Source: Saccharospirillum sp040881935
Lineage (GTDB): Bacteria > Pseudomonadota > Gammaproteobacteria > Pseudomonadales > Natronospirillaceae
Assembly: GCF_040881935.1 (NCBI RefSeq)
Contig: NZ_JBBECH010000038.1
Span: 1 to 64,000 of the forward strand
Reading direction: 5' to 3'
DNA: 64,000 nucleotides
Position 1 is the stretch's first letter. Every line of letters begins with the position of its first letter. Made by a program: the position numbers and the translations under genes. A model generated the notes under the pieces. It saw only the letters and a list, made by a program, of their open reading frames with translations. It made no database searches and was not told the origin of the DNA. Of the stretch, positions 27,361-36,093 are shown one piece after another.

Positions 27361-28950
27361 ATGCCAGCAGCCACATCGACAGCACCCCAACAATTCCTCT
27401 GGTACGACTATGAAACCTGGGGCATTAACCCGGCCCGGGACGGCATCGCCCAGTTTGCCGCGGTGAAAACCGATGCCGACCTGAACATCATCGGCGAACC
27501 AATGGACTGGAAGTGCAAGCCACTGCCAGATGCTGTCATCGACCCCGCATCGGTGATGATCACCGGCCTGATGCCTGGCCAGTGCCAGCAGGAGGGGCTC
27601 AGCGAATGGGAATTGGCCAGCCGCATCAATACGGTCATGTCTGAACCCGGCACCTGCACCGTTGGCTATAATAGCCTGCGTTTTGACGATGAATTCACCC
27701 GGTTTTTACTCTACCGCAACCTGCTCGACCCCTACAGCCGTGAATGGCGCAATCAGAATAGTCGCTGGGATTTGCTGGATGTGGTGCGTCTGACCTACGC
27801 GCTGCGACCGGAGGGCATCGAATGGCCACGGCATGACAGTGGAGACCCTTCTTTTAGGCTGGAGCACCTTACGGCGGCCAATGGCATCGAACACGCCAAA
27901 GCGCACGATGCTGTCAGTGATGTACTGGCCACCATTGCACTGGCGCGTCTAATTCGGGACCGTCAACCGAAGCTGTTCTACTATGCGCTGTCGTTACGGT
28001 TCAAACATGAGGTGCGTCGGCAGTTACCGCTGGAATCGCGTCAGCCCATGCTGCATGTCAGCGGCAGAATTCCCGCCCGACAGGGCTGCCTGACGGTGGA
28101 AGTTCCGCTGATGGAACACCCCGACCGACGCAACGAGATCATCGTGCTGGACCTGATGCAGGACCCAAGCTGGCTACTGGACCACAACGCCGATGAGGTT
28201 CGCGAATGGCTGTACACTCCGACAGAATCCTTACCGGACGGCATTCTCAGGCCGCCGCTGCGCACCCTGCATTTGAACCGCTGCCCGATGATCGCGCCCT
28301 ACCGCATGCTCGACGAAGCCACCTGTGAACGCTTTGCAATAGACCCGCAGCGAATCGCACACCACCTCGCCATTCTGGATCGCTGGCACGATCTGGTAAC
28401 GCTGGCCCGAGAGGTGTTCGAAATCACCGACCGGCCCGCCCCGGCCGACCCGCAGCAAGCTCTCTATCAGGGCTTTGTCGGCGATCACGATCGCGGCATT
28501 TTGAACCAGATTCGCCGCAAAGAGCGCCACCCGGAAACCTGGCCAGGCCTGGCCGACGGCCTACAGGACGACCGCCAGCATGCGCTGGTGTTTCTTGCCC
28601 GCGCCCGGCATTTTCCCGGCAGCCTGAATGCCAATGAGTTGGCCCTCTGGCGCGACCAGATACGCATTCACTTAACGGAACCGGATTGGGGCAGCACCCT
28701 GACGCTCAGCGATGCGATAAAGGCGACAGAGCAATTGATTGCCGAACACCCGAACCGGGAAGACCTGCCGCAGGTGTTAGCCTGGCTGCAACAACAGGAT
28801 GAGCGCTGGCTGCAAGACCCGGTAGCACCGACGCCTGAGGCAACTGCAGATACCAATATAGAGAAGCCTGCCCCGTCACCCGCTGAAGACAATAAAAAGA
28901 AAGAAAGTGACACACCTTCTGATGATGGGCCGCAATTAGGGTTGTTCTGA
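27361..28950 (+). CDS. sbcB: Exodeoxyribonuclease I
   Basis: 529 residues. N-terminal DEDDh exonuclease: WYDYETWG holds Asp and Glu, GYNSLRFDDEFTRF holds an Asp, and HAKAHDAVSDVLATI holds the His and last Asp. The following LFYYALSLRFKHEVRRQL and the C-terminal helical domain are typical of ExoI. It digests single-stranded DNA 3' to 5' in recombination and mismatch repair. The C-terminal 35 residues form a low-complexity charged tail after the usual domain end. Convergent with the XRE regulator gene. Confidence 0.95.
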   Translation: MPAATSTAPQQFLWYDYETWGINPARDGIAQFAAVKTDADLNIIGEPMDWKCKPLPDAVIDPASVMITGLMPGQCQQEGLSEWELASRINTVMSEPGTCTVGYNSLRFDDEFTRFLLYRNLLDPYSREWRNQNSRWDLLDVVRLTYALRPEGIEWPRHDSGDPSFRLEHLTAANGIEHAKAHDAVSDVLATIALARLIRDRQPKLFYYALSLRFKHEVRRQLPLESRQPMLHVSGRIPARQGCLTVEVPLMEHPDRRNEIIVLDLMQDPSWLLDHNADEVREWLYTPTESLPDGILRPPLRTLHLNRCPMIAPYRMLDEATCERFAIDPQRIAHHLAILDRWHDLVTLAREVFEITDRPAPADPQQALYQGFVGDHDRGILNQIRRKERHPETWPGLADGLQDDRQHALVFLARARHFPGSLNANELALWRDQIRIHLTEPDWGSTLTLSDAIKATEQLIAEHPNREDLPQVLAWLQQQDERWLQDPVAPTPEATADTNIEKPAPSPAEDNKKKESDTPSDDGPQLGLF

Positions 28951-28958
28951 ACCCGGCA

Positions 28959-29519
28959 TCAGGGATAAACAAGAACATTCAAAAACCGGGCAGGTTTGTC
29001 CGGAGATTCATTTCGGTAGGCATGTGATTGATCGGCACGAAAGCGATGGGCATCGCCCGTCCGAAGTCGGTGCCATTGGTCGTCACTGAATACCGACAGT
29101 TCACCAGACTGGACAAGAATGCACTCAATCACGCCGCTGCGGTGAGCATCGGACTCGCGTAATCCACCGGGCTCCATCTCCACATCCAGCAACTCGGAAT
29201 GCAGTTCGGCTGCGAATGGAAGGATAGTTTTTACCGCAAGTGCGCTTTCTTCCGGGGTGACCCGGGACACAGAACCAATAGCCGCGTCGTCATTGTTCAG
29301 TCCCTTCTCGACGGGCTCTATCAAGGTTGAAAAACCAACGCCATAACCCTTTGCCAGCCGCCACAGCGTCGTCAGTGTCGGGCTGGATTCACCCCGTTCG
29401 ATCTGCCCCAGCATGGCCTTACTGACCCCGGTTTCCGTCGCGGCCCGATCCAGACTCCAGCGTCGCTCTGCGCGTAAGGCCTTCAATCGGGTAGCGAACT
29501 GTTGCTGTATAGCCGACAT
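28959..29519 (-). CDS. XRE-family regulator with cupin sensor domain
   Basis: 186 residues. Helix-turn-helix about residues 8-62 (LKALRAERRWSLDRAATETG, then VSKAMLGQIERGESSPTLTTLWRLAKGYGV). The C-terminal cupin (about 105-185) has the folds for small-ligand binding (VIECILVQSGELSVF, FRADQSHAYRN). Divergent from the BenE transporter gene, with two 16-bp palindromes in the gap. It most likely represses the transporter and itself until an inducer, perhaps an aromatic acid, binds; the inducer is inference. Confidence 0.9.
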   Translation of the reverse strand: MSAIQQQFATRLKALRAERRWSLDRAATETGVSKAMLGQIERGESSPTLTTLWRLAKGYGVGFSTLIEPVEKGLNNDDAAIGSVSRVTPEESALAVKTILPFAAELHSELLDVEMEPGGLRESDAHRSGVIECILVQSGELSVFSDDQWHRLRTGDAHRFRADQSHAYRNESPDKPARFLNVLVYP

Positions 29520-29546
29520 AGAGGCTTCTCCCGGTCATAACCACTT

Positions 29547-29598
29547 GTGCGTTATAACGCACGTTGTTAATCTGTCTGCATTGTACGTTATAACGCAC
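29547..29598. promoter_or_regulatory. Two operator palindromes between the XRE-cupin gene and benE
   Basis: GTGCGTTATAACGCAC (29547-29562) is a perfect 16-bp palindrome. GTACGTTATAACGCAC (29583-29598) differs from it at one base. Centres are 36 bp apart. Both lie in the 106-bp divergent gap, so they are probable sites of the XRE-cupin regulator acting in both directions. Confidence 0.88.
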
Positions 29599-29625
29599 AA
29601 CCGTAAAACCACAGGAGATTCGGCC

Positions 29626-30843
29626 ATGCGCACCCCGCTTTGGCGTCAATTCTGGCAGGACCTATCGCTCAGTAGTCTGAGCGCTGGCATCGTCGCCGTT
29701 CTGGTTGGTTTCAGCAGTTCGGCCGTGCTGATATTTCAAGCCGCCGAAGCAGCGGGCACGACCGCCGCACAGGCCAGTTCCTGGCTGTGGGCGCTGGGCC
29801 TGGGCATGGGCATCACCTCGGTCGGTTTGTCACTGCAACACCGGCTGCCCCTGGTCACCGCCTGGTCGACGCCTGGCGCCGCCGTATTAATTGTCAGTCT
29901 GTCTGGTTTTTCACTGTCCGAGGCTATTGGTGCCTTTATTCTGACCGGAGCGTTAATAACGCTGGCCGGTTTCACCGGTCAGGCCGAAAGACTGACCCAA
30001 AAACTCAGCCCGGCCCTGGCCAGTGCGATGCTGGCCGGTGTGTTGTTTCCGTTTGGGCTGAATGCAGCGACGTCTCTGACAGAGGCACCGGCGTTGGCCG
30101 GAACCATGGCCGTGGTCTATTTCCTGGCGCGGCTCTGGATTCCGCGTTACGCCGTTGTGCTGGTGGCACTGGTCGGTTTCGTCTTGGCGCTTGCGCTCAA
30201 TCAAGTGACCGAGAATGCCTGGACTTGGTCGTGGACGAAACCCGTGTTGCAATGGCCGGAATTTACCTGGCAAGCGGCATTCAGCCTAACGCTGCCGTTG
30301 TTTATAGTCACGATGGCATCGCAAAACCTACCAGGTATCGCCACCCTCACTGCTGCCGGCTACCGCTCACCCACCTCTTCGGTCTTGAAATGGACCGGGC
30401 TGACAACCCTGGGCCTGGCCCCTTTTGGCGCCTTCGCCTTGAACCTTGCCGCCATCACCGCCGCCATCTGCATGACCTCGGATGCCCACCCGGACCCAAA
30501 AAAGCGCTACACCGCGGCGGTGTCTGCCGGTGTGACCTACGCCATACTGGGCTTGCTGGCCGCCTCGGTAATCGGGCTTTTCCGAGCCTTGCCCGGAGCC
30601 TACATCATGACGCTGGCAGGCCTGGCGTTGCTGCCGACCATCGCCAACAGCCTGGTCATTGCCCTGCAGAATGAACAGGAACGCGAAGCCAGCCTGGTGA
30701 CCTTCCTGGTCACCGTGGCCAATGTCACTTTGTTCGGAATCGGAGGGGCCTTCTGGGGGCTGGTGTTTGGTTATCTGGTACGGGACCGCCGTTACTTGAA
30801 GCTGCTTATTCAGCGCCTGACTTGGCGGCAAAAAAGGCGCTGA
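29626..30843 (+). CDS. benE: BenE-family transporter (benzoate/H+ symporter-like)
   Basis: 405 residues from the ATG at 29626, preceded by an AGGAG ribosome site; the open frame runs further upstream without support. About 12 membrane segments. BenE features: GFSSSAVLIFQAAEAAGTT, LPLVTAWSTPGAAVLI, and TMASQNLPGIATLTAAGY. It is an inner-membrane importer of benzoate or another aromatic or small organic acid. No benzoate catabolic genes are in the window, so the substrate is open. Its 3' end overlaps the convergent enoyl-CoA isomerase-like gene by 38 bases. Confidence 0.92.
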   Translation: MRTPLWRQFWQDLSLSSLSAGIVAVLVGFSSSAVLIFQAAEAAGTTAAQASSWLWALGLGMGITSVGLSLQHRLPLVTAWSTPGAAVLIVSLSGFSLSEAIGAFILTGALITLAGFTGQAERLTQKLSPALASAMLAGVLFPFGLNAATSLTEAPALAGTMAVVYFLARLWIPRYAVVLVALVGFVLALALNQVTENAWTWSWTKPVLQWPEFTWQAAFSLTLPLFIVTMASQNLPGIATLTAAGYRSPTSSVLKWTGLTTLGLAPFGAFALNLAAITAAICMTSDAHPDPKKRYTAAVSAGVTYAILGLLAASVIGLFRALPGAYIMTLAGLALLPTIANSLVIALQNEQEREASLVTFLVTVANVTLFGIGGAFWGLVFGYLVRDRRYLKLLIQRLTWRQKRR

Positions 30844-31561
30844 CCGCCTGGCGAAACTCGTCACTCTTCAATTGTGCTTGAAAGTGGCGGGCTTCATCGT
30901 CGATGGTGTTTAACGTTATGCTCATAAAATGCTGCTTCATCAGCTTTTTGGTCAGCTCAATCGCCTTGGGCGGTTGCGCGGCCAGCAGCTGCGCCTGCTG
31001 ATGGGCGGCCTGCAGGTAGTTTTCATCACCGAAGACGGCGTTGATCAGCCCGGCCTCCAGAGCCTCCTGCGGGCCAAAACTCTTGCCCAACATCAGCCAT
31101 TCGGCCGCTTTGACATGACCCACCTTCAACGGCAATAAAAAGGAAGAAGCAAACTCGGGCACCAGCCCCAAATTAACGAATGGCAGTTGGAACACCGTAC
31201 TGTCACCGCTGTATACCAGATCACAATGCAGCAGCAAGGTGGTGCCAATACCGACAGCAGGCCCGTTTACCGCAGCGACGATGGGCTTGGGAAAATCAGC
31301 CATGGTACGCAAAAAACGCAGCACCGGTGCCTCATCATCTTCCATCGGGTGTTCCATGAAATCTTTCAGATCGTTGCCCGCGGTAAAGCAGAACTTCTGA
31401 CCGGACAGCAGCACCACCCGCGCCTCGGGGTTATGCTTGGCCTCGTCGAGTATATTCTTCAACTCGATGTACATGGCCTCGGTCAGGGCATTGCGTTTCT
31501 CGGGGCGGTTCAGCGTCAGTTCCAGCACGCCGTTATGCACCCGCTGTATAATCTCGCTCAT
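30806..31561 (-). CDS. Crotonase-family enoyl-CoA isomerase-like protein
   Basis: 251 residues. Crotonase fold with the oxyanion-hole motif AAVNGPAVGIGTTLLLHCDL. The two Glu residues of true enoyl-CoA hydratases are absent: Thr stands in GIGTT and Phe in QLPFVN. A single Glu occurs in LGLVPEFASSFLLP, as in delta3,delta2-enoyl-CoA isomerases. It therefore more likely shifts double bonds during oxidation of unsaturated fatty acids than hydrates them. It stands alone, with a good ribosome site (CAGGAG). Confidence 0.88.
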   Translation of the reverse strand: MSEIIQRVHNGVLELTLNRPEKRNALTEAMYIELKNILDEAKHNPEARVVLLSGQKFCFTAGNDLKDFMEHPMEDDEAPVLRFLRTMADFPKPIVAAVNGPAVGIGTTLLLHCDLVYSGDSTVFQLPFVNLGLVPEFASSFLLPLKVGHVKAAEWLMLGKSFGPQEALEAGLINAVFGDENYLQAAHQQAQLLAAQPPKAIELTKKLMKQHFMSITLNTIDDEARHFQAQLKSDEFRQAVSAFFAAKSGAE

Positions 31562-31674
31562 GGGAGCTCCTGTTGATATCAGATACTCTACAATTTAAAC
31601 GAGCGTTTGAATTTTGCAAGTGCCATTCGGTTAGCCTGCCTCCTATAACTCAAGTCGAAGCGACCACATTTCGT

Positions 31675-31787
31675 GCGTCGGTTAACGGTGGTGCCTCTGC
31701 GGGGGAGTCCGCAGCATGGATGCTGCGGTCTAGGCTCCATGGACGGATTTACGCCGACCCCGCAGAGGCACCACCGGTAACCGACGC
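31675..31787 (+). repeat. Palindromic intergenic element, copy B
   Basis: 30-base arms at 31675-31704 and 31758-31787 are complementary at 29 of 30 positions and flank a 53-base core. The core begins GAGTCCGCAGCATGGATGC and ends GACGGATTTACGCCGA. 50 of the 53 core bases match copy C at 48561-48613, but the arms (left, GCGTCGGTTAACGGTGGTGC) are unrelated to those of copies A or C. Nothing else is visible in 31562-31894 except the fumarase ribosome site. Confidence 0.9.
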
Positions 31788-31894
31788 GGGTCATAGCCAC
31801 CTAACTTGATAAGCTAATGCTTTTGTACTGACCCGATTCCCGAGAAAGTGTTGTACACTTCGCGCCACCGAGCAGACCGGCAGAGGAGCCCTTC

Positions 31895-33409
31895 ATGACC
31901 GTCATTAAGCAGGACGATCTTATTCAGAGCGTCGCAGACGCCTTGCAGTTTATTTCCTACTATCACCCGAAAGACTTCATTCAGGCCGTACACCAGGCCT
32001 ATGAACGCGAGGAATCCCAGGCCGCCAAAGACGCCATGGCCCAGATTCTGATCAACAGCCGCATGTGCGCCGAGGGCCACCGCCCCATCTGTCAGGACAC
32101 CGGCATCGTCACCGTTTTCCTGAAAATAGGCATGGATGTACGCTGGGATGGTGCCACCATGGGCGTCGAAGACATGGTCAACGAAGGCGTTCGTCGTGCT
32201 TATCTGCACCCCGACAACGTACTGCGCGCCTCAGTGCTGGCCGACCCGGACGGTAAGCGCACCAATACCAAAGACAACACACCCGCCGTTATTCACACCC
32301 AGCTGGTACCCGGCAATACTGTCGATGTTCAGGTAGCGGCCAAGGGCGGCGGCAGCGAAGCCAAGTCCAAGTTCGCCATGTTGAACCCCTCGGATTCGAT
32401 CGTTGACTGGGTACTGAAAGTCGTTCCGGAAATGGGAGCAGGCTGGTGCCCGCCCGGCATGCTTGGCATCGGTATCGGCGGCACCGCCGAGAAAGCCATG
32501 CTGATGGCCAAGGAATCCCTGATGGAACCGATCAACATTCAGGAACTGCAGGAACGCGGCCCGAGCAACCGGGGTGAAGAACTGCGGCTTGAGTTATTCG
32601 AAAAGGTTAACAAGCTGGGCATCGGCGCCCAGGGTCTCGGTGGCCTGACCACGGTGCTCGACATTAAAGTCATGGATGCACCTACCCACGCCGCGAACAA
32701 GCCGGTTGCCATCATCCCCAACTGCGCAGCCACCCGCCATACCCACTTCGTGCTGGATGGCTCCGGCATTGCCAAACTCGAAGAACCCAAGCTGGAAGAC
32801 TGGCCGGATATCGTCTGGGATGCTGGCCCGAAAGCGCGTCGGGTTGATCTAAACACCCTGACCAAAGATGCCATGCTCGACTGGAAACCCGGCGAAACCC
32901 TGTTGCTCAACGGCAAGATGTACACCGGCCGTGATGCGGCTCACAAGCGTATGGTCGATATGATCAATAAAGGCGAGCCACTGCCGGTCGATTTTACCAA
33001 CAAGATGATCTATTACGTTGGACCGGTTGACCCCATGGGTGATGAAGCAGTCGGCCCAGCAGGCCCGACCACGGCTACTCGGATGGACAAATTCACCGAC
33101 GCCGTGCTGGAGCATACTGGTCTGATCGGTATGGTGGGCAAGGCCGAACGCGGTCCGGTAGCCATCGAATCGATTGCCCGCCACAAGGCGTCTTATCTGA
33201 TGGCAGTTGGTGGCGCAGCCTACCTGGTATCAAAGGCCATTCGAGAAGCCCGCGTCGTTGCCTTTGAAGATCTGGGTATGGAAGCCATTTACGAGTTTGA
33301 TGTGGTGGATATGCCGGTTACGGTAGCCGTTGATACACAAGGCAGTTCGGTACACCAGACGGGGCCCAAAGAATGGGCGGCCAAGATACTGGCCAAAGAA
33401 GTCAGTTAA
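31895..33409 (+). CDS. fumA: Class I (iron-sulfur) fumarate hydratase
   Basis: 504 residues, the single-chain form of class I fumarase common in pseudomonads. Conserved stretches: HRPICQDTGIVTVFLKIG and MGAGWCPPGMLGIGIGG, with further Cys in IIPNCAATRHTHFVLDG, as expected for [4Fe-4S] ligands. The C-terminal beta domain has MIYYVGPVDPMGDEAVGPAG and PTTATRMD. It interconverts fumarate and malate in the citric acid cycle and is oxygen-sensitive. Ribosome site AGAGGAG. An intrinsic terminator follows 22 bases downstream. Confidence 0.95.
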   Translation: MTVIKQDDLIQSVADALQFISYYHPKDFIQAVHQAYEREESQAAKDAMAQILINSRMCAEGHRPICQDTGIVTVFLKIGMDVRWDGATMGVEDMVNEGVRRAYLHPDNVLRASVLADPDGKRTNTKDNTPAVIHTQLVPGNTVDVQVAAKGGGSEAKSKFAMLNPSDSIVDWVLKVVPEMGAGWCPPGMLGIGIGGTAEKAMLMAKESLMEPINIQELQERGPSNRGEELRLELFEKVNKLGIGAQGLGGLTTVLDIKVMDAPTHAANKPVAIIPNCAATRHTHFVLDGSGIAKLEEPKLEDWPDIVWDAGPKARRVDLNTLTKDAMLDWKPGETLLLNGKMYTGRDAAHKRMVDMINKGEPLPVDFTNKMIYYVGPVDPMGDEAVGPAGPTTATRMDKFTDAVLEHTGLIGMVGKAERGPVAIESIARHKASYLMAVGGAAYLVSKAIREARVVAFEDLGMEAIYEFDVVDMPVTVAVDTQGSSVHQTGPKEWAAKILAKEVS

Positions 33410-33431
33410 CGGCCAGTCAACAATCAATCAG

Positions 33432-33453
33432 ACCCGCTACGGCGGGTTTTTTT
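33432..33453 (+). terminator. Intrinsic terminator of the fumarase gene
   Basis: ACCCGC-TACG-GCGGGT followed by seven T. A perfect 6-pair stem, placed shortly after the fumarase stop. Confidence 0.9.
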
Positions 33454-33547
33454 GGGGTCTGAGAACCCCGTTACAATTGGTTTATCAACGGTAAGCTGGC
33501 CGATGAGCCGGACCCCCTGGCGGTTCCGGTTTGATTTTCCAGTCGAG

Positions 33548-33964
33548 TTAAAATGCCGCCCTGATCTTTTCCGCCAACGCCTTCAGGTGGTCGGGATCAG
33601 CCGCTGTGGTCGCATGCGGCTGGCGCAAATCGGCGATTGACCCGGGAATAACGTGGCAATGAACGTGAGGGACGGTTTGGCCCGCTCCCTTGCCGTTTAA
33701 TTGGAACAGCACCACACCCTGCGCATCCAGCCCGGCCTTTACCGCGGCGGCCACCTTCTTGGTACTCTGAATCCAGCGCGCTGCCGCTTCATCGGACAAA
33801 TCCATCAGCGTCTCTGCAGGCTCCTTGGGGATCACCAGGGTGTGGCCATCGGTCTGTGGCATAATGTCCATAAACGCTAGGGTATAATCGTCTTCGTAGA
33901 CCTTGATGCAGGGAATTTCATCGCGCAGCATTTTGGCGAAGATGTTGTTCTGATCGTAGGCCAT
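33548..33964 (-). CDS. HIT-family nucleotide hydrolase/transferase
   Basis: 138 residues from the ATG at 33964, with the ribosome site AGGAG; an upstream start at 34057 has no such site. The histidine triad is QTVPHVHCHVIPG. N-terminal NNIFAKMLRDEIPCIKVYEDD is characteristic of the Hint-like bacterial branch. Acts on purine nucleotide-like phosphoramidates or dinucleotides; the physiological substrate is unknown. Convergent with fumarase, divergent from the ribokinase gene. Confidence 0.93.
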   Translation of the reverse strand: MAYDQNNIFAKMLRDEIPCIKVYEDDYTLAFMDIMPQTDGHTLVIPKEPAETLMDLSDEAAARWIQSTKKVAAAVKAGLDAQGVVLFQLNGKGAGQTVPHVHCHVIPGSIADLRQPHATTAADPDHLKALAEKIRAAF

Positions 33965-34117
33965 AACAGGCTCCTTTGTTCGACCGGATGGTTTAAAATC
34001 CTGACCGATTGGTTTAGTGTCGATAAGCAGGTTAATCTTAACGAACATCACAGCCAAGCTAAACCACTGCTACTGTGTCACCCTTTCCATTCAATGACGG
34101 CCGGAATGAATGCCATT

Positions 34118-35038
34118 ATGACCCTCTTCAATCTTGGTTCCATTAATATTGATCACCTCTATCAGGTCGACCACTTTGTACGTCCCGGAGAAACCCTGAG
34201 TTCGTCAAAGTACCAGACCGTGCTTGGCGGCAAGGGTGCCAATCAGTCCATCGCCCTGGCCCGGGCCGGAGCAGACGTACGACACATCGGCGCTGTGGGT
34301 CAGCAAGATGCCTGGGCCCTGTCTCAATTGCAGGAAGCTGGCGTCAATACGGATCACGTGGCCCTACTGCCACAGGCCAGCGGTCACGCCATCATTCAGC
34401 TAACAAAGGCGGCGGAAAACGCCATCATTCTATACCCCGGCGCGAACCACAACCTGACTGACTCGCATCTGGAACAGGCACTGGCCACGGCCCAAAAGGG
34501 CGATTGGATGCTGATGCAGAATGAAACCAATGGCCTCGAAGCGGCGATAGCACTGGCACGGAAACAAGGCCTTAACATCGCCTTCAATCCAGCCCCCATG
34601 GACGTGCAACGGGTCAGGCCTATGCTCAGCCAGATCGATTGGTTAATCGTCAATGAAGTCGAAGCGATGGACCTGACTGAAACTGAATCGGTCACCGCCG
34701 CAGAGCAAGCACTGGTTGAATCCTACCCGCAACTGCACATCCTGCTGACGCTGGGCAAGGACGGTGTCGTGTATCTGCACCAGGCTCATCGCGACAGTGC
34801 TGCCGCTCACTCGGTTGAGGCTGTAGACACGACCGCTGCCGGTGATACCTTTATCGGTTACACCCTGTCTGCCCTGGCTACTGGAGAAAGTCCCACACAA
34901 GCCATGGCACTGGGTTCAGCCGCCGCAGCGATCTGTGTGACTCGTTTGGGTGCATCCTCGTCAATCCCCACCCTGGATGAAACACAGAACTTCATGAAAC
35001 AGGCAGCTTCACAAGCCAAAAACGGAGACCCGAAATGA
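34118..35038 (+). CDS. rbsK: Ribokinase (PfkB family)
   Basis: About 306 residues from the ATG at 34118; earlier in-frame starts at 34094 and 34106 are possible. PfkB signatures: VLGGKGANQSIALARAGADV near the N-terminus, and VDTTAAGDTFIGY with the catalytic Asp near the C-terminus. It phosphorylates ribose to ribose 5-phosphate. Its stop overlaps the start of the nucleoside hydrolase gene (ATGA), so ribose freed from nucleosides would be recovered directly. There is no ribose transporter next to it, in keeping with an internal source of ribose. Confidence 0.9.
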   Translation: MTLFNLGSINIDHLYQVDHFVRPGETLSSSKYQTVLGGKGANQSIALARAGADVRHIGAVGQQDAWALSQLQEAGVNTDHVALLPQASGHAIIQLTKAAENAIILYPGANHNLTDSHLEQALATAQKGDWMLMQNETNGLEAAIALARKQGLNIAFNPAPMDVQRVRPMLSQIDWLIVNEVEAMDLTETESVTAAEQALVESYPQLHILLTLGKDGVVYLHQAHRDSAAAHSVEAVDTTAAGDTFIGYTLSALATGESPTQAMALGSAAAAICVTRLGASSSIPTLDETQNFMKQAASQAKNGDPK

Positions 35039-35979
35039 CGCACAAGATCATCATCGACACAGACCCGGGCATCGACGATGCCATGGCCATCTTGTTCGCC
35101 TTTCGCGCCGCCCAAATCGAGGTGCTGGGCCTGACCACGGTATTCGGCAATGTCAGCGCCGAACGCGCCACCCTGAATGCACTGACGCTGAGCCAGCTCG
35201 CAGGCAAGGCCGTACCGGTCGCCAAGGGCGCCAACACACCGTTGATGATGGAACCGCGCAAGCACGCCGACTACGTCCACGGTCAGGATGGCTTTGGCAA
35301 TATAGACTGGCCCGAAGCAACAACAGAGCGCGATATGCGCAGTGCACCGCATTTTATTGTCGATACCGTCAACGCCCACCCGGGTGAGGTGACCCTAGTT
35401 GCGCTGGGCCCACTGACCAATCTGGCACTAGCCCTGGAACTGGACCCGGACATCGCCTCAAAAGTGAAAGAAGTGGTGTTAATGGGTGGCACGGTGCATG
35501 AAACCGGCAATGTAAGCCCGGTGGCCGAAGCCAACCTGATCAACGACCCGCACGCCGGCGACGCCGTTTTTGGAGCCGACTGGCCGGTCACCATGATTGG
35601 ACTGGATGTCACGCATCAGGTTTTGCTCAAAGCGGGTGTGCTGGAACGCATCGAAGCGGCCAACCCCGAACAAGGTGGATTTTTAAACAAAGCCGCACAA
35701 CATTATTTCGACTTCTATCGGCAAGCCATGGGCATCGACGGCTGCTATTTCCACGATGCCGCCACCATCGCCTATTTGTTGGACCCTTCCCTGTTCGGCT
35801 GCCGCCATGGTTCAATTCGTGTTGCTCCCGATGGCCTGGCGATCGGCCAGACCATGATGGCACCCGAAGGACGTACCTTTCCAACTGAAGGCTGGGACAA
35901 CAGGCCACTGGTAAAGGTAGCGATTGAAGTTGATGACGTTCGAGTGTTGTCTTTGTTTGAACGTACGCTCTGCAGTTAA
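35035..35979 (+). CDS. Nucleoside hydrolase (inosine-uridine type)
   Basis: 314 residues. The calcium-binding signature DTDPGIDDAMAILFA (residues about 8-22) opens the protein. Later motifs are VLMGGTVHETGNVSPVAEAN, NDPHAGDAVF and FHDAATIAYLLDP with the catalytic His region. It splits nucleosides into base and ribose in the cytoplasm. Translationally coupled to ribokinase. With the adenine deaminase at 5.8 kb it completes a small purine/ribose salvage path. Confidence 0.93.
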   Translation: MTHKIIIDTDPGIDDAMAILFAFRAAQIEVLGLTTVFGNVSAERATLNALTLSQLAGKAVPVAKGANTPLMMEPRKHADYVHGQDGFGNIDWPEATTERDMRSAPHFIVDTVNAHPGEVTLVALGPLTNLALALELDPDIASKVKEVVLMGGTVHETGNVSPVAEANLINDPHAGDAVFGADWPVTMIGLDVTHQVLLKAGVLERIEAANPEQGGFLNKAAQHYFDFYRQAMGIDGCYFHDAATIAYLLDPSLFGCRHGSIRVAPDGLAIGQTMMAPEGRTFPTEGWDNRPLVKVAIEVDDVRVLSLFERTLCS

Positions 35980-35999
35980 TAGCTGGCTTATGGAGTAGA

Positions 36000-36014
36000 G
36001 GCCGCTACGCGGCC
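36000..36014. terminator. Hairpin between convergent genes, possible two-way terminator
   Basis: GGCCGC-TAC-GCGGCC, a perfect 6-pair stem. It lies between the stops of the nucleoside hydrolase and the second solute-binding protein. There is no T-run, so the terminator call is weak. Confidence 0.35.
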
Positions 36015-36093
36015 CACCCTCCCCTGATCCTATTCGCTTACCCGAAACTGCCCGACCAGACTGTTACCGAGCATAGCCTTGCCCTCTCCAGTC

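Noticed and set aside
31675..31787. Palindromic elements as integron attC sites
   Set aside because: The ends lack the attC core pair and unpaired extrahelical bases. The arms are almost perfectly paired, and there is no integrase or cassette array.
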